A stretch of DNA of 24,603 nt from Lachnospiraceae bacterium (GCA_900752065.1 CAADTT010000038.1:1-24603), one strand, 5' to 3'; positions 14,401 through 22,590 are shown, numbered from the stretch's first letter. Notes: a model not told the origin generated them from the sequence alone. Translations and numbers: made by a program.

Positions 14401-17049
14401 TTATTTTACCAGATGTGCAAGTCTTTCCTTCACCTGTTCCATCATCTCACTGTATTTTTTCAGCTTGGCCTTTTCTTCCTCGATCTTGGCAGCCGGAGCC
14501 TTGCTTACAAATTTCTCATTGCCCAACATTCCGTTGACGCGCGCCAGCTCTTTTGTCAGGCGTGCTTCCTCTTTTTTCAGACGCCCGATCTCCTTTTCGA
14601 TGTCCACCAGCTCCGCAAACGGCATATAGATCACTGCATTCGGAAGCACTGCGGATACTGCATCATCATCGATCCCTGCCTTGTCGCACTGTACTGTCAC
14701 CTCGCTGGCGTAGCCCAGAGTTGCAAAAAATACCTTTCCGTTTTCAAAAATATTTCTTACTTCCTCATTCTCAGAAACCACGAATACCTTCGCCTTCTTG
14801 CTTGGCGGAACGTTCATCTGGGCACGGACATTCCGGATCCCGCGGACTGCCTCTTTGATGGTCTCTACGGCGTGCTCATCCGCCGCAAAGTTCCATTCCT
14901 CCGTAAACTCCGGCCATTTGGAAATCATGATGGACTCTTCCTCCGACTGAAGCGTGCAGAAGATTTCCTCTGTAATAAACGGCATATACGGATGAAGCAG
15001 CTTCAGTGCATTTACCAGAACCGTCTTTAAGGTCCAGAGCGCCGCCGCCTTGGTGGTGTCCTCGTCGTTATAAAGCCTTGGCTTTACCATCTCGATATAC
15101 CAGTCGCAGAACTCTTCCCAGATGAAATCGTAAACCTTCTGGACAGCGATTCCCAGCTCGTACTTGTCCATGTTCTCGGTAACATCCTTCGCCAGCGTAT
15201 TTACCTTTGAGAGAATCCACTTGTCGGCGCCTGTCAGCGCATCCAGGCTGATCCTGGCCGGAACTTCGGCTTTCTCCAGATTCATCATAATGAAGCGGGA
15301 AGCATTCCACACCTTATTTGCAAAGTTCCTGCTGGCCTCCACACGCTCCATGTAGAAACGCATGTCATTTCCCGGCGCATTTCCGGTGATCAGTGTCAGT
15401 CTCAGAGCATCTGCACCATACTGGTCAATGATCTCCAGCGGATCAATGCCATTGCCCAGAGATTTGCTCATCTTCCGTCCCTGAGAGTCACGAACCAGCC
15501 CGTGGATCAGTACATGATGGAAAGGAACCTTTCCCGTCTGCTCCAGGGAGGAGAATACCATACGGATGACCCAGAAGAAAATGATATCGTATCCCGTCAC
15601 CAGCACATCCGTGGGGAAGAAATAATCCAGATCCTCTGTCTGATCCGGCCACCCCAAAGTCGAGAAGGGCCACAGGGCGGAGGAGAACCAGGTATCCAGC
15701 GTGTCTTCATCCTGAGTCAGATGGGTGCAGCCGCACTTCGGGCATTTTTCCGGCATTTCTCTGGCTACAGTAACCTCCCCGCACTCATCACAGTAGTACG
15801 CCGGAATCCTGTGTCCCCACCAGAGCTGTCTGGAAATACACCAGTCACGAATCCCCTCCAGCCAGTGCAGGTAGATCTTATCGAAACGCTCCGGCACAAA
15901 GTTCAGGGAATGATCCTTCAGCGCTGCGATGGCAGGCTTCGCCATCTCCTCCATCTTTACAAACCACTGGGGCTTGATCATCGGTTCTACCGTAGTCTTG
16001 CAGCGGTCGTGAGTTCCTACGCTGTGGGTGTGAGGAACTACCTTCACCAGAAGTCCCAGAGCATCCAGATCCGCTACCATGGCTTTTCTCGCCGCATAGC
16101 GGTCCATACCTGCATACTTGCCGCCCAGTTCATTGATGGTGGCATCGTCATTCATAATATTGATCTCCGGCAGGTTATGGCGTTTTCCCACCTCGAAGTC
16201 ATTGGGGTCATGAGCCGGAGTGATCTTTACGCAGCCCGTGCCAAACTCCTTATCCACGTAAGCATCCGCGATCACAGGGATCTCCCTGTCCGTCAGCGGA
16301 AGCTTCAGCATCTTTCCGATGAGATCCTGATATCTCTCGTCCTCAGGGTTTACCGCCACTGCCGTATCGCCCAGCAGCGTCTCCGGTCTGGTCGTAGCGA
16401 TTTCCACAAAGCGTCCCGCTTCTCCCACGATCGGATAATTAATATGCCAGAAGCATCCTTCCTGATCCACATGTTCTACCTCTGCATCAGAAATGGATGT
16501 CTGACAGACCGGGCACCAGTTAATGATGCGGGAGCCTTTGTAAATATATCCTTTTTTATACAGTTTAATGAATACTTCTTCTACCGCCTTAGAGCAGCCC
16601 TCATCCATCGTGAACCGTTCTCTGTCCCAATCTGCGGAGGAACCGAGCTTCTTGAGCTGGTTGATGATCCTTCCGCCGTACTCTTCCTTCCATTCCCAGG
16701 CATGTTTCAGGAACTCCTCACGCCCGATCTCATCTTTATCGATTCCCTGCTCCTTCAGCTTTTCAGTTACTTTGACTTCTGTTGCGATCGCCGCATGGTC
16801 TGTCCCCGGCTGCCACAGCGCATTGTAGCCCTGCATCCTCTTATAACGGATCAGGATATCCTGCATCGTATTGTCCAGGGCGTGTCCCATGTGAAGCTGC
16901 CCCGTAACGTTTGGCGGGGGCATCACAATCGTAAACGGTTTTTTGCTGCGGTCAACTTCCGCATGAAAATATTTCTTATCCAGCCATTTCTGATAAATAC
17001 GGTCTTCCAACCCCTTCGGGTCATAGGTCTTTGCCAGTTCCTTGCTCAT
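14401..17049 (-). CDS. valS: Valine--tRNA ligase
   Basis: Charges tRNA-Val with valine in the cytoplasm. The 882-aa class I synthetase has the HIGH-type motif HMGH near 50 (PPNVTGQLHMGHA), the editing domain in the middle (TTRPETLLGDTA), the KMSKS motif (KMSKSLGNGIDP near 525), an anticodon-binding domain with WCISRQLWWGHRIPA upstream of it, a zinc-like CDEC..CPKC segment, and a C-terminal coiled-coil arm (EIGRLKKEEARLTKELARVNG) typical of ValRS. AGGAGG eight bases before ATG 17049 sets the start; the in-frame extension to 17115 runs through a terminator hairpin and lacks a site. Expression is controlled by the T-box leader upstream. Confidence 0.97.
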   Translation of the reverse strand: MSKELAKTYDPKGLEDRIYQKWLDKKYFHAEVDRSKKPFTIVMPPPNVTGQLHMGHALDNTMQDILIRYKRMQGYNALWQPGTDHAAIATEVKVTEKLKEQGIDKDEIGREEFLKHAWEWKEEYGGRIINQLKKLGSSADWDRERFTMDEGCSKAVEEVFIKLYKKGYIYKGSRIINWCPVCQTSISDAEVEHVDQEGCFWHINYPIVGEAGRFVEIATTRPETLLGDTAVAVNPEDERYQDLIGKMLKLPLTDREIPVIADAYVDKEFGTGCVKITPAHDPNDFEVGKRHNLPEINIMNDDATINELGGKYAGMDRYAARKAMVADLDALGLLVKVVPHTHSVGTHDRCKTTVEPMIKPQWFVKMEEMAKPAIAALKDHSLNFVPERFDKIYLHWLEGIRDWCISRQLWWGHRIPAYYCDECGEVTVAREMPEKCPKCGCTHLTQDEDTLDTWFSSALWPFSTLGWPDQTEDLDYFFPTDVLVTGYDIIFFWVIRMVFSSLEQTGKVPFHHVLIHGLVRDSQGRKMSKSLGNGIDPLEIIDQYGADALRLTLITGNAPGNDMRFYMERVEASRNFANKVWNASRFIMMNLEKAEVPARISLDALTGADKWILSKVNTLAKDVTENMDKYELGIAVQKVYDFIWEEFCDWYIEMVKPRLYNDEDTTKAAALWTLKTVLVNALKLLHPYMPFITEEIFCTLQSEEESIMISKWPEFTEEWNFAADEHAVETIKEAVRGIRNVRAQMNVPPSKKAKVFVVSENEEVRNIFENGKVFFATLGYASEVTVQCDKAGIDDDAVSAVLPNAVIYMPFAELVDIEKEIGRLKKEEARLTKELARVNGMLGNEKFVSKAPAAKIEEEKAKLKKYSEMMEQVKERLAHLVK

Positions 17050-17116
17050 CGTTTTCCTCCTTAACATACAGCCTGCCGCCGGGATATCTCTAAAATTCCC
17101 TGCACCCGCAGGCATA

Positions 17117-17143
17117 ATAAAAGAATCCTGCTCCGCAGGATTC
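17117..17143 (-). terminator. Second terminator-like hairpin between T-box and valS
   Basis: A perfect 9-bp stem GAATCCTGC-GGA-GCAGGATTC followed by TTTTATT on the minus strand, preceded by a CCGCC-GCA-GGCGG hairpin (17145-17157). It sits 68 bases before the valS start and would have to be read through even after T-box antitermination. Confidence 0.7.
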
Positions 17144-17209
17144 TCCGCCTGCGGCGGGTCGCTTTAGCGGCATAATTCCACTCTGCCGCAGTGCGATCCT
17201 CGCGAAGCG

Positions 17210-17250
17210 TTTTTTATTTCATAGGACGCACTTTCCTATGAAATAAAAAA
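17210..17250. repeat. Perfect 17-bp inverted repeat overlapping the T-box terminator U-tract
   Basis: Arms 17210-17226 and 17234-17250 (TTTTTTATTTCATAGGA and its complement) flank a 7-base loop. On the minus strand the 5' arm is also the U-tract of the T-box terminator. Confidence 0.8.
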
Positions 17251-17276
17251 TACCCCTTGCAGTTTCCTGCAAAGGG
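17242..17276 (-). terminator. T-box intrinsic terminator
   Basis: On the minus strand CCCTTTGCAG-GAAA-CTGCAAGGGG makes a 10-bp stem with one G-U, followed by TATTTTTTATT. It directly follows the T-box element and is the competitor of the antiterminator. Confidence 0.92.
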
Positions 17277-17519
17277 CGAATGATCGCGGTACCACCTTTG
17301 TTCACATCTGCAAAAGCAAATGCCTCCTTATCCTTAACGCGGATGACACGGGAAAACCTACTGTCGTTCAGCTCTCCGGCTCCAAAGCTACCTTCCACGC
17401 ATCCTTCCTTGGAAATCCTCTCAGCCGCCGGGAAATCCTCTCTGGCAGGGGGTATGTGTGTACTCCTCTTTTTCCTCGCCTTTTACTTAAAAATGTCTGC
17501 CGCATCTGCGGCAACTTTG
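17277..17519 (-). promoter_or_regulatory. T-box riboswitch leader of valS
   Basis: T-boxes sense uncharged tRNA and let transcription continue when it is abundant. The minus strand has the canonical AAAGGTGGTACCGCG (core 17285-17296), the antiterminator sequence that pairs with the tRNA CCA end, preceded by stem I (AGAGAGGA and the GCTGAGAGG region) and a linker AGTAGG. A GTA triplet (17389-17391) in GGAAG-GTA-G context is a possible valine specifier codon; this assignment is tentative. A TGCCGC-AGAT-GCGGCA hairpin opens the leader (17498-17513). Confidence 0.9.
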
Positions 17520-17525
17520 GTTTTT

Positions 17526-17554
17526 ATCATAGACGGTAATCAAAGATTTGTCAA
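17526..17554 (-). promoter_or_regulatory. Promoter of the valS T-box transcript
   Basis: Minus strand TTGACA (17549-17554), a 17-base spacer and TATGAT (17526-17531). It starts 19 bases after the stop of the DUF2798 gene, so valS has its own transcript of more than 400 leader bases. Confidence 0.85.
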
Positions 17555-17572
17555 GGAAGTTTTTGGGTTTTC

Positions 17573-18127
17573 CTATGCCCGTTTCTCAATGTCTTTCCTG
17601 AACAGAATCTTAAATACCATTCTTACAAAAGGCTGTATAAAGAATAACTGCGTAAAAAACGCAAACGGGAAGTTCAGGCATACCAGCTTCAGCCAGTTCG
17701 CCAGCAGCGCCCAGATACAAAAACCGTTATAATACGGATAATAAAACCAGGCTGCAAGAAAACTCATAGCCGGGCACATGAGCCCTACGGTGGCACAGAT
17801 GATAGCGCTCTCAAAGATCATCGGATGATCCTTCTGCGGATCAAAGATCTTACTTGCCAGTTTGAAGGAACAGGGGCTTCCCATGATACATTCCAGTCCG
17901 TAAGCGAAACAAAACTCTATCAGAATGATCGCCCATATGGGAAGCATTCTGCCAAACATGTAAACGCCCCCCTGAGCATTGATAGCATGGATCACAGAAT
18001 CCGCCCCGGTCACATTCATCAGAACATTTCCGTTCACCACATACAGGCTGTAAAAAACATAGGCGTGGACAGTTACTAACACGGTCAGAAAGGCAAAGAC
18101 CATCCTTTGGAATTGATTTCTTGGCAT
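17573..18127 (-). CDS. DUF2798 family membrane protein
   Basis: A 184-aa membrane protein of unknown role. It opens with MPRNQFQRMVFAFLTVLVTVHAYVF, the DUF2798 signature start, and has four likely membrane segments (about 9-30, 60-80, 104-128 and 135-165). A CIMGSPCS loop and basic cytosolic ends (KILFRKDIEKRA) are visible; there is no signal peptide or catalytic motif. AGGAGG eight bases before ATG 18127 gives a firm start. It is a single gene: a promoter lies at 18268-18297 and the valS promoter begins right after its stop. The leader RNA folds into a branched structure ending in a U-run nine bases before the ribosome binding site, suggesting regulation by a metabolite, ion or other signal. 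Confidence 0.88.
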   Translation of the reverse strand: MPRNQFQRMVFAFLTVLVTVHAYVFYSLYVVNGNVLMNVTGADSVIHAINAQGGVYMFGRMLPIWAIILIEFCFAYGLECIMGSPCSFKLASKIFDPQKDHPMIFESAIICATVGLMCPAMSFLAAWFYYPYYNGFCIWALLANWLKLVCLNFPFAFFTQLFFIQPFVRMVFKILFRKDIEKRA

Positions 18128-18149
18128 TATTTTTTCCTCCTCTTAGGCG

Positions 18150-18234
18150 CAAAAAACACAAGGAATGCCGGCATCTGATTCTATGTATGTCATATTTCCC
18201 GTAATCAGATTTACGTGCCCAGCACTACTTGTGT
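18150..18234 (-). promoter_or_regulatory. Branched leader RNA ending in a U-run (riboswitch candidate)
   Basis: On the minus strand ACACAAG (18228-18234) pairs with CTTGTGT (18156-18162), followed by TTTTTT. Inside are GTGC-TGG-GCAC (18215-18225) and an 8-bp ATCTGATT/AATCAGAT stem (18173-18210) with a 22-base loop. GCCGGCA in the 3' junction can also pair with TGCTGGGC of the first hairpin (one bulge), giving a competing fold. It matches no class I recognise; it could also merely terminate the NUDIX transcript. Confidence 0.55.
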
Positions 18235-18267
18235 CGTTTATGCGTCATTATTTATTTTCCGTTGATT

Positions 18268-18297
18268 AATTTACCATAATTTCTCTGGAAAAATCAA
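18268..18297 (-). promoter_or_regulatory. Promoter of the DUF2798 gene
   Basis: Minus strand TTGATT (18292-18297), 18-base spacer, TAAATT (18268-18273), placing the start about 25 bases before the branched leader structure. Confidence 0.55.
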
Positions 18298-18326
18298 GCG
18301 GAAACTTTAAATTCTTTTCCTTCTTT

Positions 18327-18947
18327 CTAATCCAACTGTGTCACCCAGTGCTCTGCCTGATACGCGTCAAAGCACATTTTGATCTGCTCGTAATTATTCT
18401 TCTCCTCCGCCAGCTTCGGCAGTTCATCCAGCCCAAAATATCTGCTGTCCACCGTCTCGATATTCTTTTCAAACGTTCCGCCCAGAATGGAGCAGAGGAC
18501 AAACACTTTACATACTTTGTGTGCCTGTATGGGAAGATTATGCTTCTCTCTATCCTGAATGGCGATCACCAGATCTGCTGTCACATCCAGCCCCGCTTCT
18601 TCTTTCACCTCTTTGATGGTGTTTTCCCTGACCGATACATTCACATCCACCCAGCCGCCCGGCATGGACCATGTTCCATTATTTTCCTGCACGAGCAGAA
18701 TCTTCCCATTCTGAAAGATTGCCGCTCTCGTGTCCAGCTTCGGTGTCTGGTATCCCGTCTCATTGCAGAATAAATCCTTAACCTTTTCCAGTCCGATCTC
18801 CGTCTTATAACTGATCATCTCGGCAGAAATATCCCGGATCCGCTCGAATCTCTCCAGGTCGTATACATCCTTGCTGTAAAACAGTCCTGCCTGTGCAAGA
18901 CTCTGTAATTCCACGGCCCACTGAAGCCATTTTTCATGATCGCTCAT
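18327..18947 (-). CDS. NUDIX hydrolase with N-terminal NUDIX_N-type domain
   Basis: Hydrolyses a nucleoside diphosphate-linked compound, by family probably ADP-ribose or a related sugar nucleotide. Of 206 aa, residues 1 to about 65 match the helical domain found before some ADP-ribose pyrophosphatases (WLQWAVELQSLAQAGLFYSKDVYDLERFE). The NUDIX fold follows with its box at 98-120 (GGWVDVNVSVRENTIKEVKEEAGL). The core metal-binding EVKEEAG is intact; the first Glu of the consensus is Val and the Arg is Lys, changes I believe are common in this subfamily. GGAGG upstream of ATG 18947 fixes the start. It is a single gene transcribed away from pduL. Confidence 0.9.
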   Translation of the reverse strand: MSDHEKWLQWAVELQSLAQAGLFYSKDVYDLERFERIRDISAEMISYKTEIGLEKVKDLFCNETGYQTPKLDTRAAIFQNGKILLVQENNGTWSMPGGWVDVNVSVRENTIKEVKEEAGLDVTADLVIAIQDREKHNLPIQAHKVCKVFVLCSILGGTFEKNIETVDSRYFGLDELPKLAEEKNNYEQIKMCFDAYQAEHWVTQLD

Positions 18948-19029
18948 TGTACTTTCCTCCCTTTTTCACTGTCCAAAACGCCAGGTGACAGCACAGGTTC
19001 TGTATAGAGATCCTCGCTGTTACCCGTTC

Positions 19030-19059
19030 ATTATATACCGGAATGATTTCTTCTTTCAA
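19030..19059 (-). promoter_or_regulatory. Promoter of the NUDIX gene
   Basis: Minus strand TTGAAA (19054-19059), 18-base spacer, perfect TATAAT (19030-19035). Its -35 lies 23 bases from the -35 of the divergent pduL promoter, so one regulator could affect both. Confidence 0.7.
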
Positions 19060-19082
19060 TAATCAACTTTCTCATCCTGTCA

Positions 19083-19111
19083 TTGAAAATTTCTCTTTGT
19101 TTTGATAAACT
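19083..19111 (+). promoter_or_regulatory. Promoter of pduL
   Basis: Plus strand TTGAAA (19083-19088), 17-base spacer, TAAACT (19106-19111), about 33 bases before the start codon. Confidence 0.6.
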
Positions 19112-19143
19112 ATATTCACAACATTTTACACGAGGTGAAAGAC

Positions 19144-19788
19144 ATGCCTGCTAAAATACCCATTGAGACAAGCGCGCGGCATATCCATATGTCGCGGCCT
19201 GATTTTGAATTCTTTTTTGGAAAGGGCGCCGAAATGACTCCCCTGCGGGAGCTGAGCCAGCCCGGTCAGTTTCTGGCAAGCGAGAGGCTGAGCATACAGG
19301 GGCCCAAAGGAAGCTTCGAGAATGTGGCGATTCTCGGCCCCTTCCGCCCGGAAACGCAGATCGAGGTCTCCGTGACCGACACGCGCCACTTAGGGCTCCC
19401 CGCCGTCATCCGCATGTCCGGAGATGTGGCCGGGACGCCTGGATGCACCCTGCGCCATGCCTCCGGCCGCTGTCTGGAAATCCCTCAGGGACTGATCGTG
19501 GCCAAACGCCACATCCACATGACGCCTGTAGATGCTATTCAGATGAAAGTCAAAGACAAGGATGAGGTTTTCGTCATCATGGAGAGCTACGAACGCTCCC
19601 TGATCTATGCCGATGTGGTCGTCCGTGTCCACCCGGATTTCCGACTGGCGATGCACGTAGACACCGATGAAGCCAACGCCTTTGTCAACGACCACTCCTT
19701 CGGAACGATCCTGAAGCTGTTTGACGGAAGCACCTACAGCCTGCAGCAGTGGGCAAGAGAACTACAACAGGGGATTGCAAGGTATTGA
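19144..19788 (+). CDS. pduL: Phosphate propanoyltransferase PduL
   Basis: Converts acyl-CoA and phosphate to acyl phosphate and CoA; with acetate kinase this yields ATP from acetyl- or propionyl-CoA. The 214-aa product has the two PduL beta-barrel repeats, each with the zinc-binding RHIHM motif (SARHIHMS, 10-17; AKRHIHMTP, 120-128), plus a C-terminal HVDTDEANA segment. The N-terminus is short and lacks the amphipathic encapsulation helix of microcompartment forms, so a free cytosolic phosphotransacetylase is likely. GAGGTG six bases before ATG 19144 decides the start over ATG 19102. It stands alone, with no microcompartment or kinase genes nearby. Its terminator begins inside the last codons. 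Confidence 0.94.
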   Translation: MPAKIPIETSARHIHMSRPDFEFFFGKGAEMTPLRELSQPGQFLASERLSIQGPKGSFENVAILGPFRPETQIEVSVTDTRHLGLPAVIRMSGDVAGTPGCTLRHASGRCLEIPQGLIVAKRHIHMTPVDAIQMKVKDKDEVFVIMESYERSLIYADVVVRVHPDFRLAMHVDTDEANAFVNDHSFGTILKLFDGSTYSLQQWARELQQGIARY

Positions 19789-19813
19789 TTACCTTTGCAA
19801 CCCCCTGTTTTTT
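19767..19813 (+). terminator. Terminator overlapping the end of pduL
   Basis: The last 19 coding bases plus stop form the 5' arm of a long stem (ACAGGGG...GCAAGGTA with TACCTTTGC...CCCCTGT; one mismatch, one bulge), followed by TTTTTT. The stop codon lies in the loop region. It separates pduL from the convergent deacetylase gene. Confidence 0.88.
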
Positions 19814-19823
19814 GCCGCCTCTT

Positions 19824-20627
19824 TTACGAAACTTCCGGAGCCGTTCCATTCCCTGCTTTTTCAGAAATCTGCCTCCCCTCCGCATCGATCTGATAATTCT
19901 CCCTGTAGATCAGCTCTGACACCGGAACAAGCTGATATCCTTTTTCCTGTAATCCTGCAATCAGCCCCTCCAGTGCCTGTGCTGTATATTTCGCGCCATT
20001 ATGACAGAGAATGATCGAACCGTTTCCCAGATGCGGATGCTCCAGCACCGTCTGAAGGATCGCATCAGTACCGTAATTTTTCCAGTCCAGACTGTCCACG
20101 TCCCACTGGATCGGATAATACCCATTCTGTTTTGCCCCGGTGATCACATGATTATCATAATCTCCATAGGGCGGACGAAAGAGAAACATTTTGTATCCCG
20201 TCAGCCGCTCCACGCTCTCATGAACCTGCATCAGCTCCTGCCTGCATTCCTCATCCGTAAGCTGACTCATATTTTTGTGATTCTGGCTGTGATTTCCCAG
20301 GTCATGCCCATCCGCCAGGATCTGCTTTACATCCTCCGGATACTTCTCCACCCAGCCGCCTGTCATAAAAAAGGTGGCCTTCACCTGATATTTTCTCAGG
20401 ATATCCAGAATCTTCCGGGTATCCTCATTTCCCCAGGCTGCATCGAAGGTCAGCGCCACCTGTTTTTTATCCGTCTCTACGCAGTAGATCGGAAGCTGCC
20501 TGCTTCCCGTCATGCTGCTGGCCGGAGCCGCCCCTCCGCCAAACCTCCAGATTCCCACCGCAAACAGCAGGGCGCACAGCGTCAGCACCCCAAGTCCCCG
20601 AAAACGATACTCCAGCTTCTCTTCCAT
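19824..20627 (-). CDS. Polysaccharide deacetylase (NodB domain, PdaB-like)
   Basis: Removes acetyl groups from N-acetylated cell-wall glycans. The 267-aa product has an N-terminal membrane anchor (GLGVLTLCALLFAVGIWRF, 12-30) and an extracellular NodB domain with all family motifs: TFDAAWG (motif 1), HSQNHKNM (zinc histidines, motif 2), FRPPYGDYD (motif 3), DVDSLDWK (motif 4) and ILCHN (motif 5). The TFDAAWG form and size resemble the sporulation deacetylase PdaB. GGAG seven bases before ATG 20627 sets the start; the in-frame extension to 20717 would overlap the ABC gene and lacks a site. A sigma-E-like promoter lies just upstream. It is convergent with pduL. Confidence 0.92.
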   Translation of the reverse strand: MEEKLEYRFRGLGVLTLCALLFAVGIWRFGGGAAPASSMTGSRQLPIYCVETDKKQVALTFDAAWGNEDTRKILDILRKYQVKATFFMTGGWVEKYPEDVKQILADGHDLGNHSQNHKNMSQLTDEECRQELMQVHESVERLTGYKMFLFRPPYGDYDNHVITGAKQNGYYPIQWDVDSLDWKNYGTDAILQTVLEHPHLGNGSIILCHNGAKYTAQALEGLIAGLQEKGYQLVPVSELIYRENYQIDAEGRQISEKAGNGTAPEVS

Positions 20628-20657
20628 AATCCTGCTCCCAAAATAATGCTTATTGCT

Positions 20658-20686
20658 AATATATGCCGCCTTTTGCGCAAAATTCC
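20658..20686 (-). promoter_or_regulatory. Sigma-E-like sporulation promoter candidate
   Basis: Minus strand GGAATTT (20680-20686), a 14-base spacer and CATATATT (20658-20665) resemble the mother-cell sigma-E consensus (about ATA, N14-15, CATACA-T), about 30 bases before the deacetylase start. The match is approximate. Confidence 0.35.
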
Positions 20687-20703
20687 GGGAAGTGCTCATT
20701 CCT

Positions 20704-22590
20704 CTACTCCAGCTCAAACGCTCCCGTGTAGAGCTGGTAATATTTTCCTTTCTCTGCGATCAGCTTCTCATGGCTGCCCCGCTCTATAATATGTCCCTGC
20801 TCCAGAACCATAATGACATCGGAGTTCTGTACCGTGGAGAGCCTGTGGGCGATAACGAATACCGTCCTTCCTTTCATCAGGGCATCCATGCCCTTCTGCA
20901 CGATGGACTCCGTTCTCGTATCGATGGAGGAGGTCGCCTCATCCAGAATCATGACAGGCGGGTCTGCCACCGCTGCCCGGGCGATGGCGATAAGCTGCCG
21001 CTGTCCCTGGGAAAGATTCGAGCCGTTTCCGGAAAGCTGTGTGTCATACCCCTCCGGCAGACGGGTAATAAAATCATGGGCTCCCGCAAGCTTTGCCGCA
21101 TCAATGCACTCCTCATCCGTGGCATCCAGCTTGCCGTAACGAATATTTTCCATCACCGTTCCCGTAAAAAGGTTCGTCTCCTGAAGTACGATGCCCAGCG
21201 AACGGCGCAGGTCTGATTTCCTGATCTTGTTGATGTTGATCCCATCATAACGGATCTTTCCGTCTGCAATGTCATAGAAACGGTTGATCAGGTTGGTGAT
21301 CGTAGTCTTTCCTGCTCCCGTGGCTCCCACGAACGCCACCTTCTGCCCCGGCTCTGCATACAGCGTGATGTTATGCAGCACCGTCTTATTTTCTTCATAG
21401 CCGAAATCCACATCAAACATCTGGACAGCGCCTGTCAGCTTCGTGTAGGTCACGGTACCCTCCGCACTGTGAGGATGCTTCCATGCCCACAGCCCGGTAC
21501 GCTCCTGACATTCCACGATCTGCCCGTTTTCCTCCTTCGCGTTCACCAGGGTCACATACCCTTCATCTGTCTCTGGAACCTGATCGATCAGCTCGAAGAT
21601 TCTCTGCGCGCCCGCCAGACCCATGATCACGGCGTTGAGCTGATTGGAAACCTGGCTGATATTTCCCGCAAACTGCTTTGTCATATTCAAAAAAGGCACC
21701 ACGATACTGATTCCGAGCGCCATACCGGAAACACTCAGGTTCGGCACATGGTTCAAAAGGAGAAGGCCTCCCGTCAGCGCCACGACCACATAGAGCACAT
21801 TTCCGATGTTTCCCAGAATCGGCATCAGCATGTTTGCATACTTATTTGCTTTCTCTGCATCGTGAAAAAGTTCATCGTTGATCTTATCAAAATCCGCCTT
21901 ACTCTCTTCTTCATGGCAGAATACCTTTACCACCTTCTGCCCGTTCATCATTTCTTCCACGAAGCCCTCTGTCCTGCCCAGTGCGACCTGCTGCCGCACG
22001 AAATATTTGGCGGAGTTTCCGCCCACTTTCTTCGTGACCGTCACCATAAAGATCACACCCACAAGGACAACGAGTGTTATCCAGACGCTGTAGTAAATCA
22101 TGATGCCGAAAACCGTCACCACCGTCACAAAAGAGATCATAAGCTGCGGAAAGCTCTGAGACACCATCTGCCGCAGAGTGTCAATATCATTGGTATAGTA
22201 GCTCATGATATCTCCGTGATTATGGGTATCGAAATATTTTACCGGCAGATTCTGCATTCCGTTAAACATCTTTTCACGGAGCTTCTTTAAGGTTCCCTGT
22301 GTGATCACTGCCATCATCTGCGTGTATGCCACGCCTGCCATCAGAGAAATCATATAAAGCACCACCAGGATCCCTACAAATTTTGTGATCTGTCCTGCCA
22401 CCTGCGGCCAGTCTCCGCTCTGCCAGCTCTGCTCCACCAGGGCAATGATGTTCTGCATAAATATAGCCGGAATGGAGCTGACTACCGCATTCATCAGGAT
22501 AAAAACGATCACCAGCGGCATCAGTACCGGATAAAACTCAAATAATGTCTTAATCAGCCGTCCCAGCGTTCCCTGTTTTTTATTCCTCAT
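20704..22590 (-). CDS. Heterodimeric ABC exporter, catalytic-site subunit
   Basis: A 628-aa half-transporter: six membrane helices (to about 330) then a nucleotide-binding domain. Walker A is GATGAGKTT, Walker B MILDEATSSID with the catalytic Glu, and the H-loop IAHRLSTV is canonical, while the signature is LSQGQ instead of LSGGQ. A stretch of about 60 residues between the domains (ENGQIVECQERTG...) is longer than usual. With the upstream subunit it forms a BmrCD/LmrCD/TM287-288-type heterodimer that exports drugs or lipids; this subunit gives the Walker motifs of the working ATP site. GGGAGG eight bases before ATG 22590 fixes the start, which overlaps the upstream gene by 11 bases, so the two are coupled. 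Confidence 0.92.
   Translation of the reverse strand: MRNKKQGTLGRLIKTLFEFYPVLMPLVIVFILMNAVVSSIPAIFMQNIIALVEQSWQSGDWPQVAGQITKFVGILVVLYMISLMAGVAYTQMMAVITQGTLKKLREKMFNGMQNLPVKYFDTHNHGDIMSYYTNDIDTLRQMVSQSFPQLMISFVTVVTVFGIMIYYSVWITLVVLVGVIFMVTVTKKVGGNSAKYFVRQQVALGRTEGFVEEMMNGQKVVKVFCHEEESKADFDKINDELFHDAEKANKYANMLMPILGNIGNVLYVVVALTGGLLLLNHVPNLSVSGMALGISIVVPFLNMTKQFAGNISQVSNQLNAVIMGLAGAQRIFELIDQVPETDEGYVTLVNAKEENGQIVECQERTGLWAWKHPHSAEGTVTYTKLTGAVQMFDVDFGYEENKTVLHNITLYAEPGQKVAFVGATGAGKTTITNLINRFYDIADGKIRYDGININKIRKSDLRRSLGIVLQETNLFTGTVMENIRYGKLDATDEECIDAAKLAGAHDFITRLPEGYDTQLSGNGSNLSQGQRQLIAIARAAVADPPVMILDEATSSIDTRTESIVQKGMDALMKGRTVFVIAHRLSTVQNSDVIMVLEQGHIIERGSHEKLIAEKGKYYQLYTGAFELE

Noticed and set aside
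15502..17064. Long 520-codon plus-strand frame opposite valS
   Set aside because: It lies wholly antisense to a clear valyl-tRNA synthetase, has no recognisable domain and no ribosome binding site evidence; it is a shadow of codon bias.
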